Source: Eubacterium sp.
GTDB lineage: Bacteria; Bacillota; Clostridia; Lachnospirales; Lachnospiraceae
NCBI GenBank assembly: GCA_017433295.1
Contig: JAFRHL010000040.1
Location: forward strand, 1-64,000
Length of the DNA: 64,000 nt
Reading direction: 5' to 3'
Shown here: positions 24,518 through 35,155 of the stretch, in pieces
Layout of the letters: the number at the start of each line of letters is the position of its first letter
Position numbering within the stretch: the first letter of the stretch is position 1
Program-made: the position numbers and the translations under genes
Notes under the pieces: model-generated
What the model was told of the DNA's origin: nothing
Seen by the model: only the letters and a program-made list of their open reading frames with translations
Database searches by the model: none

Positions 24518-27250
24518 ATGCAATTACGGAAAAAACACCTGTTACTGTCTCTCCTGATCACCCTGGGCATATTCCTGTTAACAGCCTGTGCCACATCCGC
24601 ACCGGCCGAGGAGTCCACAGCTGTATCAGCGGGGGATCCGGAGAAGCCCTACGCCCAAATTGTGGATATCATGGACAATAACCGCCATGTTATTGAGGAG
24701 CGTTTCCAGGACACCGAGGGGAAGCTGATTGCCAATGAAGATGGTTATGCCCTGATGAAGAAGGAGTATGACCAGAACGGCAACGTGACAAAGACAGCAT
24801 ACTTTGATGAGAGGGAGAAGGCTGTCTTTGTGGAGAAACTGGGTTACGCTTCCATGGAGCAGGCCTATGATGAATCCGGCAATGCCCTGGAGGAGGTCTA
24901 TTATGATGACAAGGGTAATGTCATCGCCCTTCCCGGCAAGGATTACGCTTCAGTCAAGTATGAGCATGACGCCAATGGCAATATCACCAGCCAGGCCTAT
25001 TTTGACCAGGAGGGAAATCCTGTTCAGCTGGCGGAAGGCTACCATAAAGCTGTCTACACTTATAATGACAAAGACTTAAAGATCACGGAGCGTTTTTACG
25101 ATCTGGACGGGAAACTGGCCTATACCAGTAAGGGCTATGCCGGAGTGGACCATGCCTATGACGGACGTGGCCGGGTCTCCATGGATACCTATTATAACAC
25201 GAAAGAGAAGGTCGCCCCCAATAAGGACGGGATCATCATTGTGGAGAAGGAGTATAATGATGAGGACCAGGTGGCACATGAGACCTACCTGAACGCCGAT
25301 AAGAAGCCGGAGGCGGTAGCGGGCAAGGGCTACGCCGCGGTGGACTATACCTATGACCAGGACAACAACATCCTTTCCCAGACCTATTATAATGCGAAAG
25401 GGAAAAAGACCTTCTGCAAGGACGGTTATGCTTCTGTAATCTGTACATATAATGAGGATAAGAAGAAGACCTCTGAGAGATATTATGGCACCGACGGCAA
25501 GATGGTTAAGATCCCCAAGGGCTATGCCGGCATGGTCTGGGAGTTTGATGAGAATGGAAATGTCATCTCGGAAAGCTACCTGGGTGTCGATGATGCCATC
25601 AGCCCCAATGATTCCGGGGTATCAAAACTGGTAAAGGCCTATGATGAAGAAAACCACCTGATTTCAGAGTCCTACCAGGATGCGGAGGGGAAGCCTGTCA
25701 TGATGGAGTCATCAGGCTATGCGTCTGCCAGGTACACCTATAATGAGGACGGGAAGAAGACTTCCGTTTATTATTATGATGAGAAGGACAAGCCGGTCAT
25801 TGCCAAAGCCGGTTATGCCGGAGTTGTCTACACCTATGACCAGAATGGCAACCAGACAAAGGAGGAATATAAAGACACAGAGGATAAGACTTTCCTGGTT
25901 GAATCCCTTGGCTATGCCGGGATCCAGAAGATCTACGATGACAACAATAACCTTGTGGGGACAAAATACTTAAATGCCACCGGTATGGCGGTCTCCTCCA
26001 AAGAGGGTTATGATAACTACGAATGTGATTACGATGATGCCGGGAATAAGACGGAAGAACGCTACCTCGATAACAAAGGGAACCTTGTGACCCTCCCCTC
26101 CAAAGGCTATGCCATGGTAAAACACGCCTACAACGAGGCGAAAAAGGAGACCGACACATGGTATTTTAATGAGGAGAAGAAACCGGTCATGGTAAAGGGC
26201 GTCCACCATATCGTAAAGGAATATGATGACGCGGGAAACATTACAGCTGAAAAGCATTACAGTACCAATGATACCATGGTGGCAGATATCAAAGGAGTTG
26301 CCTTTACATTAAAAAAATATAACAAGAAGAACCAGGTCATCGCCGAGACCTTCTGTGATGCGGAAGGCAACAGTATGATGGCAGGAGAGTACGCCACAGT
26401 AAAGAAGAAATATGACCTTGCCGGCCATGTCATAGAGCAGGCTTATTTTGACGCGGAAGGCAACCCCGTGACCCTTTCCCAGGGATACCACGCCATGTCC
26501 ATGGTCTGCAATGAGAAGGGCAAGCCCGTCAGCACCACTTACCTGGGTACAGAGGGCAGGCCCGTTGTCATCACCGCCGGATACGCGATTCTCCTTGATG
26601 ACTACGATGAAAACGGCAACGTCATCCGTGAGGCATACCAGAACGAAAACGGGGACCCGGTCATGAGTACATCGGGCTATGCCTCCATTGAAAAAGAATA
26701 TGACAAAAATAATAAGATCACAAAACAGTCTTATTTCGGCACAGAAGGGACACCAGTCCAGCTGGCCACAGGGGCTGCGGCAGTCATTTACAAGAACGAT
26801 GAGAAGGGCAACCAGGTCTATGAGGGCTATCTCAACAATGAGGGCAGTCAGATCAGCCTGGATACCGGCTATGCCGTGATCAAGAAGGAATACGACGAAG
26901 CCGGACACAATACTTCCATCGCCTATTACGACCTTGACGACAACCTGGTCCTTCCGGATCAGGGTTACGCAAAGCAGGTGATGGAGTATGATGAAGCCGG
27001 AAGGCTGACCAGACAGTCCTACAAGGATACAGAGGACAAGCTGGTCGACCTCACGGCAGGCTATGCCGCCATTGAGAAAGGGTATGACAAGAGCGGTAAC
27101 CAGACCTCAGAAGCCTATAAGAATTCCTCCGGTGACCTTGTCAACAACGAAAGAGGATTTGCCCGGATGGAGATGAAGTATAAAAAGAACGGGGAATTAA
27201 AGACCACCTATTATGACGCAGATGGGAATGAAGTGGAGATAGAAGGGTAA
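24518..27250 (+). CDS. giant lipoprotein of 27 about 32-residue repeats
   Basis: 910 residues. ATG 24518 follows AAAAGGAG; the earlier ATG 24482 overlaps the promoter. A lipoprotein signal has basic start MQLRKKH, a hydrophobic core and LLTAC, with Cys 24 lipidated after cleavage. All the rest is about 27 tandem units of 31-34 residues with consensus G-Y-A-x5-YD-x-x-GN-x5-x-YY/F-x4-GxPV. The pattern resembles YD/RHS- or MORN-type beta repeats, and I expect a long surface-exposed solenoid or beta fibre anchored in the membrane outer face. No enzyme domain is seen. Units have diverged at protein level, so the array is old. A perfect hairpin terminator follows. Confidence 0.85.
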   Translation: MQLRKKHLLLSLLITLGIFLLTACATSAPAEESTAVSAGDPEKPYAQIVDIMDNNRHVIEERFQDTEGKLIANEDGYALMKKEYDQNGNVTKTAYFDEREKAVFVEKLGYASMEQAYDESGNALEEVYYDDKGNVIALPGKDYASVKYEHDANGNITSQAYFDQEGNPVQLAEGYHKAVYTYNDKDLKITERFYDLDGKLAYTSKGYAGVDHAYDGRGRVSMDTYYNTKEKVAPNKDGIIIVEKEYNDEDQVAHETYLNADKKPEAVAGKGYAAVDYTYDQDNNILSQTYYNAKGKKTFCKDGYASVICTYNEDKKKTSERYYGTDGKMVKIPKGYAGMVWEFDENGNVISESYLGVDDAISPNDSGVSKLVKAYDEENHLISESYQDAEGKPVMMESSGYASARYTYNEDGKKTSVYYYDEKDKPVIAKAGYAGVVYTYDQNGNQTKEEYKDTEDKTFLVESLGYAGIQKIYDDNNNLVGTKYLNATGMAVSSKEGYDNYECDYDDAGNKTEERYLDNKGNLVTLPSKGYAMVKHAYNEAKKETDTWYFNEEKKPVMVKGVHHIVKEYDDAGNITAEKHYSTNDTMVADIKGVAFTLKKYNKKNQVIAETFCDAEGNSMMAGEYATVKKKYDLAGHVIEQAYFDAEGNPVTLSQGYHAMSMVCNEKGKPVSTTYLGTEGRPVVITAGYAILLDDYDENGNVIREAYQNENGDPVMSTSGYASIEKEYDKNNKITKQSYFGTEGTPVQLATGAAAVIYKNDEKGNQVYEGYLNNEGSQISLDTGYAVIKKEYDEAGHNTSIAYYDLDDNLVLPDQGYAKQVMEYDEAGRLTRQSYKDTEDKLVDLTAGYAAIEKGYDKSGNQTSEAYKNSSGDLVNNERGFARMEMKYKKNGELKTTYYDADGNEVEIEG

Positions 27251-27313
27251 CAAAGACGAACTTTGACGTATAATTTTCGTATCTTTCCCTTTACTTCGCA
27301 TAATCCCTTTAAC

Positions 27314-27342
27314 AAGCCGGGAGTTATCTCCCGGCTTTTTTT
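27314..27342 (+). terminator. terminator of the repeat lipoprotein
   Basis: GCCGGGAG (27316-27323), loop TTAT, CTCCCGGC (27328-27335), followed by TTTTTTT. Confidence 0.92.
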
Positions 27343-27575
27343 GACGAACGTCTAATAAGAATGGAGTGAGAATATGGAAACCAGAATTGAGAGAGGATAT
27401 GGCACCAACAATGTTATTCTACCTTTCTCTTGATACTTTCCTTATTTTTTATTATTATAGTAACAGGACATAATCAGAATCGCCGCCGCCACCCGGCGGG
27501 GGCTTCATCAGTGGGAATTCCGGGAAGTCCCCTGATGAAAAAGATAATTTTTACAGACAGATAAGGAGGATTATT

Positions 27576-27758
27576 ATGAATCTGTTAAATTTACTTATGG
27601 GTTCCATGACATCCCAGGATTCTGTTCAATCACTGGCCGGAAAAACGGGGCTTTCTCAAAAGGATGTTTCCGCTCTGATCCAGCTTGCCCTTCCCCTGCT
27701 CCTGAAATCCATGCAGGGAAATGCGTCTTCGCCCCAGTGTGGAATTTGTCAAGCTTGA
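27576..27758 (+). pseudogene. DUF937-like protein, 3' end lost
   Basis: 60 residues with a strong AAGGAGG site. The N-terminus is typical of DUF937/YidB-like proteins (NLLNLLMGSMTS, VQSLAGKTGLSQKDVSALIQLALPLLLKSM), which are normally longer. After LLLKSMQGNAS the sequence jumps to an unrelated fragment and stops at once. A hairpin (27504-27539) sits before the ribosome binding site. The function of the family is not established. Confidence 0.6.
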
Positions 27759-27837
27759 TCTGCCCGACGGGAAGATCGGGATTGTAACCGGTTTTAAGAA
27801 TGTGGATGAGCAGGTGCGGAAGGAACAAAATAAATAG
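27740..27837 (+). pseudogene. fragment of a regulator-type protein
   Basis: In one frame 27740-27837 reads VEFVKLDLPDGKIGIVTGF then KNVDEQVRKEQNK and a stop. This ending resembles the close of a PAS-like sensor segment in diguanylate cyclase-type proteins. No start codon or upstream part is present; it is joined to the DUF937 fragment with no gap. The family guess is tentative. Confidence 0.45.
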
Positions 27838-27838
27838 T

Positions 27839-28942
27839 ATGCGTCTCAGAGAAATAATCAAAAAGAAATACTCATTGCTTGATATTACTTCGATTTTCAT
27901 CCAGTCCCCGCTGAAGTATCCTTATCTGCCCCTTAAGGGATCTGTCAGGTTGTCTGCCATGACCCGGCCCGAAGATATTTCTGCTGATGTCACCTGGTCT
28001 ACATCTGATCCGGCTGTTGCCACCGTCGACAGTCAGGGAAATGTGACAGCCTGCGGAAAGGGGACTGCTGTGATCAATGCATCAGCTGCCGGAGCTGAGA
28101 GTGTGACGGCTTCCTATAAGATCACCGTACCGGATATTGAAAAGAGCAGGGTCAGGTTCATCGCCCACAGGGGTCACAGCGGCATTGCTCCGGAAAACAC
28201 CCGGGCAGCTTACCGGCTGGCGGCAGAAAGCCCGTATTTTGACGCAATAGAGTGTGATATACGCAGAACCAGAGACGGAGTATTTGTAAACCAGCATGAT
28301 AACAATATGAAGCGGATCTTCGGAGTCGATGTAAACATCACTGAAGTCGACTATGACACAATAAAGGATCTGACAGCGACAGGCGGCTCCGGCATGGGAA
28401 AATATCCTGCGGAAGAAGTGAAGCCCTGCAGGCTGGAGGAATATCTTGATATCCTGAGAAACAGTGATAAGAGGGCTGTGATCGAGCTGAAAGATGTATA
28501 TTCTCAGGAGTTGACCGATGAGTTATACGACCTTATCAGCTCCTACGGTATGAACTCCAGGCTGGATTATATTTCTTTTCACTATCAGGCCTTATTGAAT
28601 ATTACCCGGTCCATGAACACATTTGCTGTCCGCAATCCCGGCAGAGCTGTGATAAAACCGGACCTTTACCTGCTCACAAGCTCTCCCTGGAAGAACGACC
28701 CGGTGATAGGGGATTCTACTCCTGCCGCCTGGGCATTAAGTCATGGATATAACCTTAGCATATCTCACAAAAAGCTGACGGCAGAGACAGTAAGAATGGC
28801 CCATCTGGCAGGCAGAAAGGTCAGTGTCTGGACCGTGGACAGCTGCGACTGTGCTGCTCACTATATTTTTGGTCTGGGGGTCGACTGCATTACCACGAAT
28901 ATTACGATGCGTAGGGCGTTTTTAACCGGCCTGACTGTATAA
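27839..28942 (+). CDS. Big_2-glycerophosphodiester phosphodiesterase, 5' end rearranged
   Basis: 367 residues from ATG 27839; no good ribosome binding site and no signal peptide. Residues about 30-100 are a bacterial Ig-like (Big_2) domain (DVTWSTSDPAVATVDSQGNVTACGKG). Residues from about 110 are a GDPD TIM barrel: FIAHRGHSGIAPENTRAAY, ECDIRRTRDGVFVNQHD (Glu, Asp and His ligands), VIELKD, and VSVWTVDS near the end. GDPD enzymes split glycerophosphodiesters into glycerol-3-phosphate and an alcohol. The Ig domain means the ancestral protein was secreted, so its signal and leading part were probably lost in the rearrangement just upstream. Catalytic residues are intact. Confidence 0.78.
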   Translation: MRLREIIKKKYSLLDITSIFIQSPLKYPYLPLKGSVRLSAMTRPEDISADVTWSTSDPAVATVDSQGNVTACGKGTAVINASAAGAESVTASYKITVPDIEKSRVRFIAHRGHSGIAPENTRAAYRLAAESPYFDAIECDIRRTRDGVFVNQHDNNMKRIFGVDVNITEVDYDTIKDLTATGGSGMGKYPAEEVKPCRLEEYLDILRNSDKRAVIELKDVYSQELTDELYDLISSYGMNSRLDYISFHYQALLNITRSMNTFAVRNPGRAVIKPDLYLLTSSPWKNDPVIGDSTPAAWALSHGYNLSISHKKLTAETVRMAHLAGRKVSVWTVDSCDCAAHYIFGLGVDCITTNITMRRAFLTGLTV

Positions 28943-28949
28943 TTTCTTG

Positions 28950-28978
28950 TGGACAATCCAGTCCTCTGATGATATACT
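28950..28978 (+). promoter_or_regulatory. promoter of the L,D-transpeptidase gene
   Basis: TGGACA (28950-28955), 17 bp, TATACT (28973-28978), 43 bp before the start codon. Confidence 0.6.
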
Positions 28979-29020
28979 AGAAAATCGTAAAAAAGTTTAG
29001 AACAAGCGAAAGAGGAAAGG

Positions 29021-29953
29021 ATGAAAACGATGAATGTCTCTTTGAAACAATTATTGCTCCTGATGATCCTGGGATGTCTGATCGCCGGTATGGGGACTGC
29101 TGCTGACGCAGCTGTAAATGCCGCATATACTGCGGGGAACACATCCGTTTCCCAGGCAACTGCTGAGGTACCTGCTAACTTTACAGGTATTTACAAGCTT
29201 AAGTACTATAAAAAAGGTCAGCAGGTAAATGCGAAGGGCTGGGTAAAATATAAAGGCGAGTATTATTATTTTAAGAATGGTCAGGCTCTGAGAGGCTGGA
29301 ACTATGTAAGAGATCTCAGCGGCAGTTCCAGGTACTATAAGTACTATTTCTCCAAGTCGGGAATACTCAGCCAGAACCTCTTTAAGACATTTGGCGCTAA
29401 GGCCCGCAAGCAGAGAATGAAGATATTCGTTAACCTGACCACACATAACATTACTATTTTCCTGTATGATAAAGCCAGGAAGGATTATATTATCCCTGCG
29501 AAATCATGGGTATGTGCCACAGCCAGAGATGGCCACAGCACAGTGCCGGGCAATTATCATCTGTCCAAGAGCAGTGCATCTTCCTGGTTTATCTACAAGC
29601 GGTCAGATCCTTATCACTATTATCAGTACAAGGTTAAGATTCATGGCACCAGGATGCTTTTCCATTCGGAAATGTACCGCGGAACCAGCAAAAGAAAGCT
29701 GGTGGTCCGGACTTATAATGGCCTCGGAACCAATCAGACTACCAGATGTATCCGGTCTCAATGCGGCAATGCCTATCTGATTTATCGTATTGCAAAGGAA
29801 AACAAATATACGATTCCTGTTAAGATCTACCGGTCAAAGAATAAAGGACCCTTTGGAAAGAAAACACTGGCTAATTCCGGCGGCAAGATTAAAAGCAGTT
29901 CAAAGTATGACCCCACAGATCCTCTGCTGACGAAATATAAGAAGGTCTGGTGA
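29021..29953 (+). CDS. secreted L,D-transpeptidase-like protein (YkuD)
   Basis: 310 residues with a signal peptide (KQLLLLMILGCLIAGMGTAADA). Residues 55-105 look like a choline-binding-type repeat (GWVKYKGEYYYFKNGQALRGW). The YkuD domain follows from about 128: KIFVNLTTHNITIFLYDKA, a TVPGNYHLS segment, an HGTRMLFHS block and RCIRSQCGNAYLIY, with the nucleophilic Cys near 243 in the TxRCIR version of the family motif. Such enzymes cross-link peptidoglycan stems or attach proteins to them, outside the cell. The next gene is convergent and also secreted. Confidence 0.85.
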   Translation: MKTMNVSLKQLLLLMILGCLIAGMGTAADAAVNAAYTAGNTSVSQATAEVPANFTGIYKLKYYKKGQQVNAKGWVKYKGEYYYFKNGQALRGWNYVRDLSGSSRYYKYYFSKSGILSQNLFKTFGAKARKQRMKIFVNLTTHNITIFLYDKARKDYIIPAKSWVCATARDGHSTVPGNYHLSKSSASSWFIYKRSDPYHYYQYKVKIHGTRMLFHSEMYRGTSKRKLVVRTYNGLGTNQTTRCIRSQCGNAYLIYRIAKENKYTIPVKIYRSKNKGPFGKKTLANSGGKIKSSSKYDPTDPLLTKYKKVW

Positions 29954-29958
29954 CAGGA

Positions 29959-31059
29959 TCATTTTGCTTCTCTGCCGCATACAATGTATCCGCCTGCTGT
30001 TTTTCTTCCTGCGAAATATGATTTCCGGGGATCTTCTTTACAGGAAAACATCTGATCTGCCACATTATCCAGTGTGGTGATACGCACACGCATCTCACCA
30101 ACGGAGTCGCTGACTAATACTCTGCCGTCAGTCAGGATCCCCAGGAGCATCAGCATATGGTATCCGCCCCTGCCTGCCTCGTAGATGACAGGCTGTCCCT
30201 GCCTGAGACAATCAGCCAGTTCTTCGGCGACTGTCTCTTTATCGAACCGGGTCACATAGGTATGGGGAATATCCTTGACCTCAAAAACACGGCTGATCCC
30301 TTTTAAAGAGAGGGGCATCTGTTTGCGTAAGGATTTGGCATAGTTTTTTTCAAAGTCTTCTCTGGAGGCTTCCGGCTCCAGCCGGGAGAGTACCTCCTGA
30401 GGTGTCCAGTCTTCTTCCGGGAACCAGGCTCTGATTATGGTTGCAGTACAGCACAGGGCACATCCGTGCCATGCCACGTAAGTGCTGTAATCTCCGTATT
30501 CCCAGGCTCCCTGGGCATAATTGCGGTAGTTTCTGACCTGATCGGGGCCTACCAGCATATCCATATCCCACCAAGAGCCTCCGCCCAGGCAGTCAAAAAC
30601 ATTCACAAAGATTGTTTCCTCCCCGCCGGAATCCCGGCAGGAGATGATGGCATATCCCTTCGAAAGTGCGTGGACAGTACCTTCAGGATCAACAGAGGCG
30701 ATCTCCTTGTTGCTGCTTTTCCAATTCAAAGCCGACCGGTCCACCGGTCTTCCGGATGCATTTTCTTCATTATAAACAGGGATACTCCAGGAGTCCCCGG
30801 TCATCATGCAGACTACCCGGTCCCGGATCTCTATATGTGCGTCAGGTGCCTTTTGGTCCGCAGACTCTGTCGATTCTGATTTTTTTGCTGTCTCAGCGGT
30901 GTATGAAGTCTCTGTTCTTTCTGTGGTGTTTCTTTTCTGACTAAATTCACTGCCCTTTTCTCTGATACAGCCCGTCAATCCGGCAACACAGCATGCCAGC
31001 AAAATCGTCAGGCCCAGAATGATACAGCGGGAGCCTTGGAATGATTGTGTTGTTTTCAT
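29959..31059 (-). CDS. lipoprotein with Ig-like domain and C39-like peptidase domain
   Basis: 366 residues. Lipoprotein signal: hydrophobic ILGLTILLACCVAGLTGC with lipidated Cys at about 31, then a Ser/Thr/Glu-rich linker. Residues about 95-150 are Big_2-like (LNWKSSNKEIASVDPEGTV). From about 190 a papain-like C39_2 domain: WHGCALCCTATIIRAWF (nucleophile Cys), GQPVIYEAGRGGYHMLML (His) and LVSDSVG (Asp). C39-type domains cut peptides, often at a double glycine, but many lipoprotein versions have unknown substrates. It ends 5 bp from the end of the transpeptidase gene on the other strand. Confidence 0.83.
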   Translation of the reverse strand: MKTTQSFQGSRCIILGLTILLACCVAGLTGCIREKGSEFSQKRNTTERTETSYTAETAKKSESTESADQKAPDAHIEIRDRVVCMMTGDSWSIPVYNEENASGRPVDRSALNWKSSNKEIASVDPEGTVHALSKGYAIISCRDSGGEETIFVNVFDCLGGGSWWDMDMLVGPDQVRNYRNYAQGAWEYGDYSTYVAWHGCALCCTATIIRAWFPEEDWTPQEVLSRLEPEASREDFEKNYAKSLRKQMPLSLKGISRVFEVKDIPHTYVTRFDKETVAEELADCLRQGQPVIYEAGRGGYHMLMLLGILTDGRVLVSDSVGEMRVRITTLDNVADQMFSCKEDPRKSYFAGRKTAGGYIVCGREAK

Positions 31060-31157
31060 AATATTACCTTCTTTGCTTATTCTTACTGTGTATTTACCTA
31101 TATAATAGCATATATATTATTCCTGTAAAATATTTTTTGCATATTTGAAAATAATAC

Positions 31158-31226
31158 TTGACATTCTTTTTATTCGGTGATACTTTAATTATGACGATAT
31201 TAGCACTCGAAGCAGTTGAGTGCTAA
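31158..31226 (+). promoter_or_regulatory. heat-shock promoter and CIRCE operator
   Basis: TTGACA (31158-31163), 17 bp, TACTTT (31181-31186). The CIRCE element follows with perfect arms TTAGCACTC (31200-31208) and GAGTGCTAA (31218-31226), spacer 9 bp. HrcA binds CIRCE and represses the operon until heat unfolds it. Confidence 0.95.
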
Positions 31227-31250
31227 TAACCTGAAAGAAGGGATGGTGCC

Positions 31251-32306
31251 ATGAATCTGGATGAACGTAAGATGAAGATTTTAAAAGCGATCATATCTAC
31301 TTATCTGGAGACAGGTGAGCCGGTAGGCAGCAGAACCATCGCCAAAGATTCTGACCTTCATTTAAGTTCCGCCACCATTCGTAATGAGATGGCGGATCTG
31401 GAAGAGATGGGACTGATTCTCCAGCCCCATACCTCAGCAGGCCGGATCCCTTCGGATGAAGGATATCGTTACTATGTGGATCAGCTGATGGAAGAGCATG
31501 ATTCCGAGCTCCAGGCCATTGAGGACTCATACCGGGAGGAAAGACAGGAGCTTTACGCGAAGATGGATCGCATGGAGGAGGTCTTAAAGAACGTGGCTGA
31601 CGTTCTGGCGGCCAACACCAACTATGCCACCCTCATCACCACCCCCCAGATCAAGCAGTCCAAGCTGAAGTTCATTCAGCTTTCCATGGTAAACAGCCGG
31701 AAGCTTCTGGCGGTCATTGTGGTGGGTAACGATACGGTAAAGAACCTTCTGATGAATATTGACGAGCCTTTGAGTAATGATGAGATACTCAAGCTCAATA
31801 TTCTTCTGAACTCTTTCCTGCAGGGACTGACCTTAAATGATATTAATCTGGAACTGGTGCATACTATGAAGGTGCAGGCAGGGATGCATGCAGGTATCCT
31901 GGAGGGTATTTTTAATGGGATCGTGGAAGCCATCCATGAAGCGGATGATCTGGAGATCTATACCAGCGGCGCAACCAACATGCTCAAGTATCCGGAACTG
32001 ATCTCCCCGGGTCAGACCACAGCTCTGCTGGATACTCTGGTGGAGAAGAAGGCCCTGGTCAAGCTGGTGGATGATACGGTAAATCAGGAGGAGAAGCATG
32101 GGATTCAGGTTTATATCGGAAATGAAACTCCGGTCCAGAGCCTGAAGGACTGCAGCATCGTTACAGCCACCTATGAGCTGGAGGAAGGCGGTACGGGAAC
32201 TGTCGGCATCGTCGGTCCCAAGCGTATGGATTACCGGAAGGTGGTTAAGACCCTGCGGAATCTTACAGACGATCTCAATGAGATCTTCCGTAATAAAGAA
32301 GAATGA
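31251..32306 (+). CDS. hrcA: heat-inducible transcription repressor HrcA
   Basis: 351 residues. N-terminal winged helix (MNLDERKMKILKAIISTYLE, EPVGSRTIA, SSATIRNEMADLEEMGLI, HTSAGRIPSDEGYRYYVD), then the HrcA dimerisation/inserted domain, ending in GIVGPKRMDYRKVVKTLRNL. It represses the operon through the CIRCE element 25 bp upstream of its own start and needs GroEL to fold, so it relieves repression when chaperones are busy. First gene of hrcA-grpE-dnaK-dnaJ, the standard order in Clostridia. Confidence 0.97.
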   Translation: MNLDERKMKILKAIISTYLETGEPVGSRTIAKDSDLHLSSATIRNEMADLEEMGLILQPHTSAGRIPSDEGYRYYVDQLMEEHDSELQAIEDSYREERQELYAKMDRMEEVLKNVADVLAANTNYATLITTPQIKQSKLKFIQLSMVNSRKLLAVIVVGNDTVKNLLMNIDEPLSNDEILKLNILLNSFLQGLTLNDINLELVHTMKVQAGMHAGILEGIFNGIVEAIHEADDLEIYTSGATNMLKYPELISPGQTTALLDTLVEKKALVKLVDDTVNQEEKHGIQVYIGNETPVQSLKDCSIVTATYELEEGGTGTVGIVGPKRMDYRKVVKTLRNLTDDLNEIFRNKEE

Positions 32307-32341
32307 CTTTTAAAAATAGATGAAGAAAGGGTGGTACTTCA

Positions 32342-33097
32342 GTGAAGGACAACAAGAAGGAATTCGACGAAAGTATCGTAAAAGATGACTCTGCTGTGAC
32401 CATCGAGATCAAGGATGGGAACCTGCCGGAGGAGAAAGCTGCCGGAGAGGCGGCAGATGCTGATTCTCAGGAAGATGCTGAAAATATGGCTGAAGCCGGA
32501 GCCGGTGACTCTGATGAGGCATCCGAAGAGCCCGATGAGACGGCCGGTGAGCCCGCAGATGACTATGAGACGGAGGATCAGGAGGACCCCGGTCAGTCAT
32601 CCGATACTAAAAAAGATAAGAAGAAAAAGAAGTCGCAAAGAGCTCTGGAGATGGAGCTTGATAAAGCAAAAGAGAAAGCCCTTGAGATGACGGACCGTTT
32701 CCAGCGTCTGATGGCAGAGTTTGAAAATGCCAGGAAGCGGATGGATAAGGAAAAGGGTCAGATGTTCGACATCGGAGCCAAATCAGTTCTTGAGAAGCTG
32801 CTTCCGGTGGTTGACAACTTTGAGAGGGGACTGGATGCTCTTTCAGAAGAAGAAAAGCAGGAGCCCTTCGCCCAGGGCATTGAGAAGATCTATCAGCAGA
32901 TGATGACTGTTTTTGATGATCTCGGCGTTAAGCCCATGGACGCGGCAGGCAAGGAGTTTAATCCCGACCTTCATAATGCGGTGATGCATGTGGAGGATGA
33001 GGAACTGGGAGAGAATATTGTAGCAGAAGAGTTCCAGAAGGGTTATATGTACAAGGACAGCGTGCTGCGCCACAGTATGGTCAAGGTGGCCAACTGA
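32342..33097 (+). CDS. grpE: nucleotide exchange factor GrpE
   Basis: 251 residues from GTG 32342. The first 95 residues are a very acidic, low-complexity extension (rich in Glu, Asp and Ala), then a Lys-rich patch, a long coiled coil (LEMTDRFQRLMAEFENARKR) and the beta head ending in HNAVMHVEDEELGENIVAEEFQKGY. GrpE drives ADP release from DnaK. It is longer than the usual 190-200 residues because of the acidic arm. Confidence 0.96.
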   Translation: MKDNKKEFDESIVKDDSAVTIEIKDGNLPEEKAAGEAADADSQEDAENMAEAGAGDSDEASEEPDETAGEPADDYETEDQEDPGQSSDTKKDKKKKKSQRALEMELDKAKEKALEMTDRFQRLMAEFENARKRMDKEKGQMFDIGAKSVLEKLLPVVDNFERGLDALSEEEKQEPFAQGIEKIYQQMMTVFDDLGVKPMDAAGKEFNPDLHNAVMHVEDEELGENIVAEEFQKGYMYKDSVLRHSMVKVAN

Positions 33098-33191
33098 TCG
33101 GGGATTTTCCGAATCTCCCCGAGATTCGTTTATCTTATAAAAATGAATATTTTCTGAGGATTTTAAAAATCCTGAAGATTGAAATAATTAA

Positions 33192-35069
<1,878 letters not shown>

Positions 35070-35155
35070 AAAGGTGACAGGGAGGAGACAGGGGATTTAT
35101 TTGCCTGTCCCCTTCCTCTTGCTATGTCAGACATCAGGTTTTTCCGGAGGAGTTT

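Noticed and set aside
24518-27250. The repeat gene taken as an RHS/YD toxin
   Set aside because: No RHS core motif, no variable C-terminal toxin part and no immunity gene; the protein ends within a repeat.
35074-35124. GGAGACAGGGGA before dnaJ as a further member of the GAGACAGGGGACGG repeat family
   Set aside because: Only the first 12 bases match; the rest differs and the arms do not pair in the same way.
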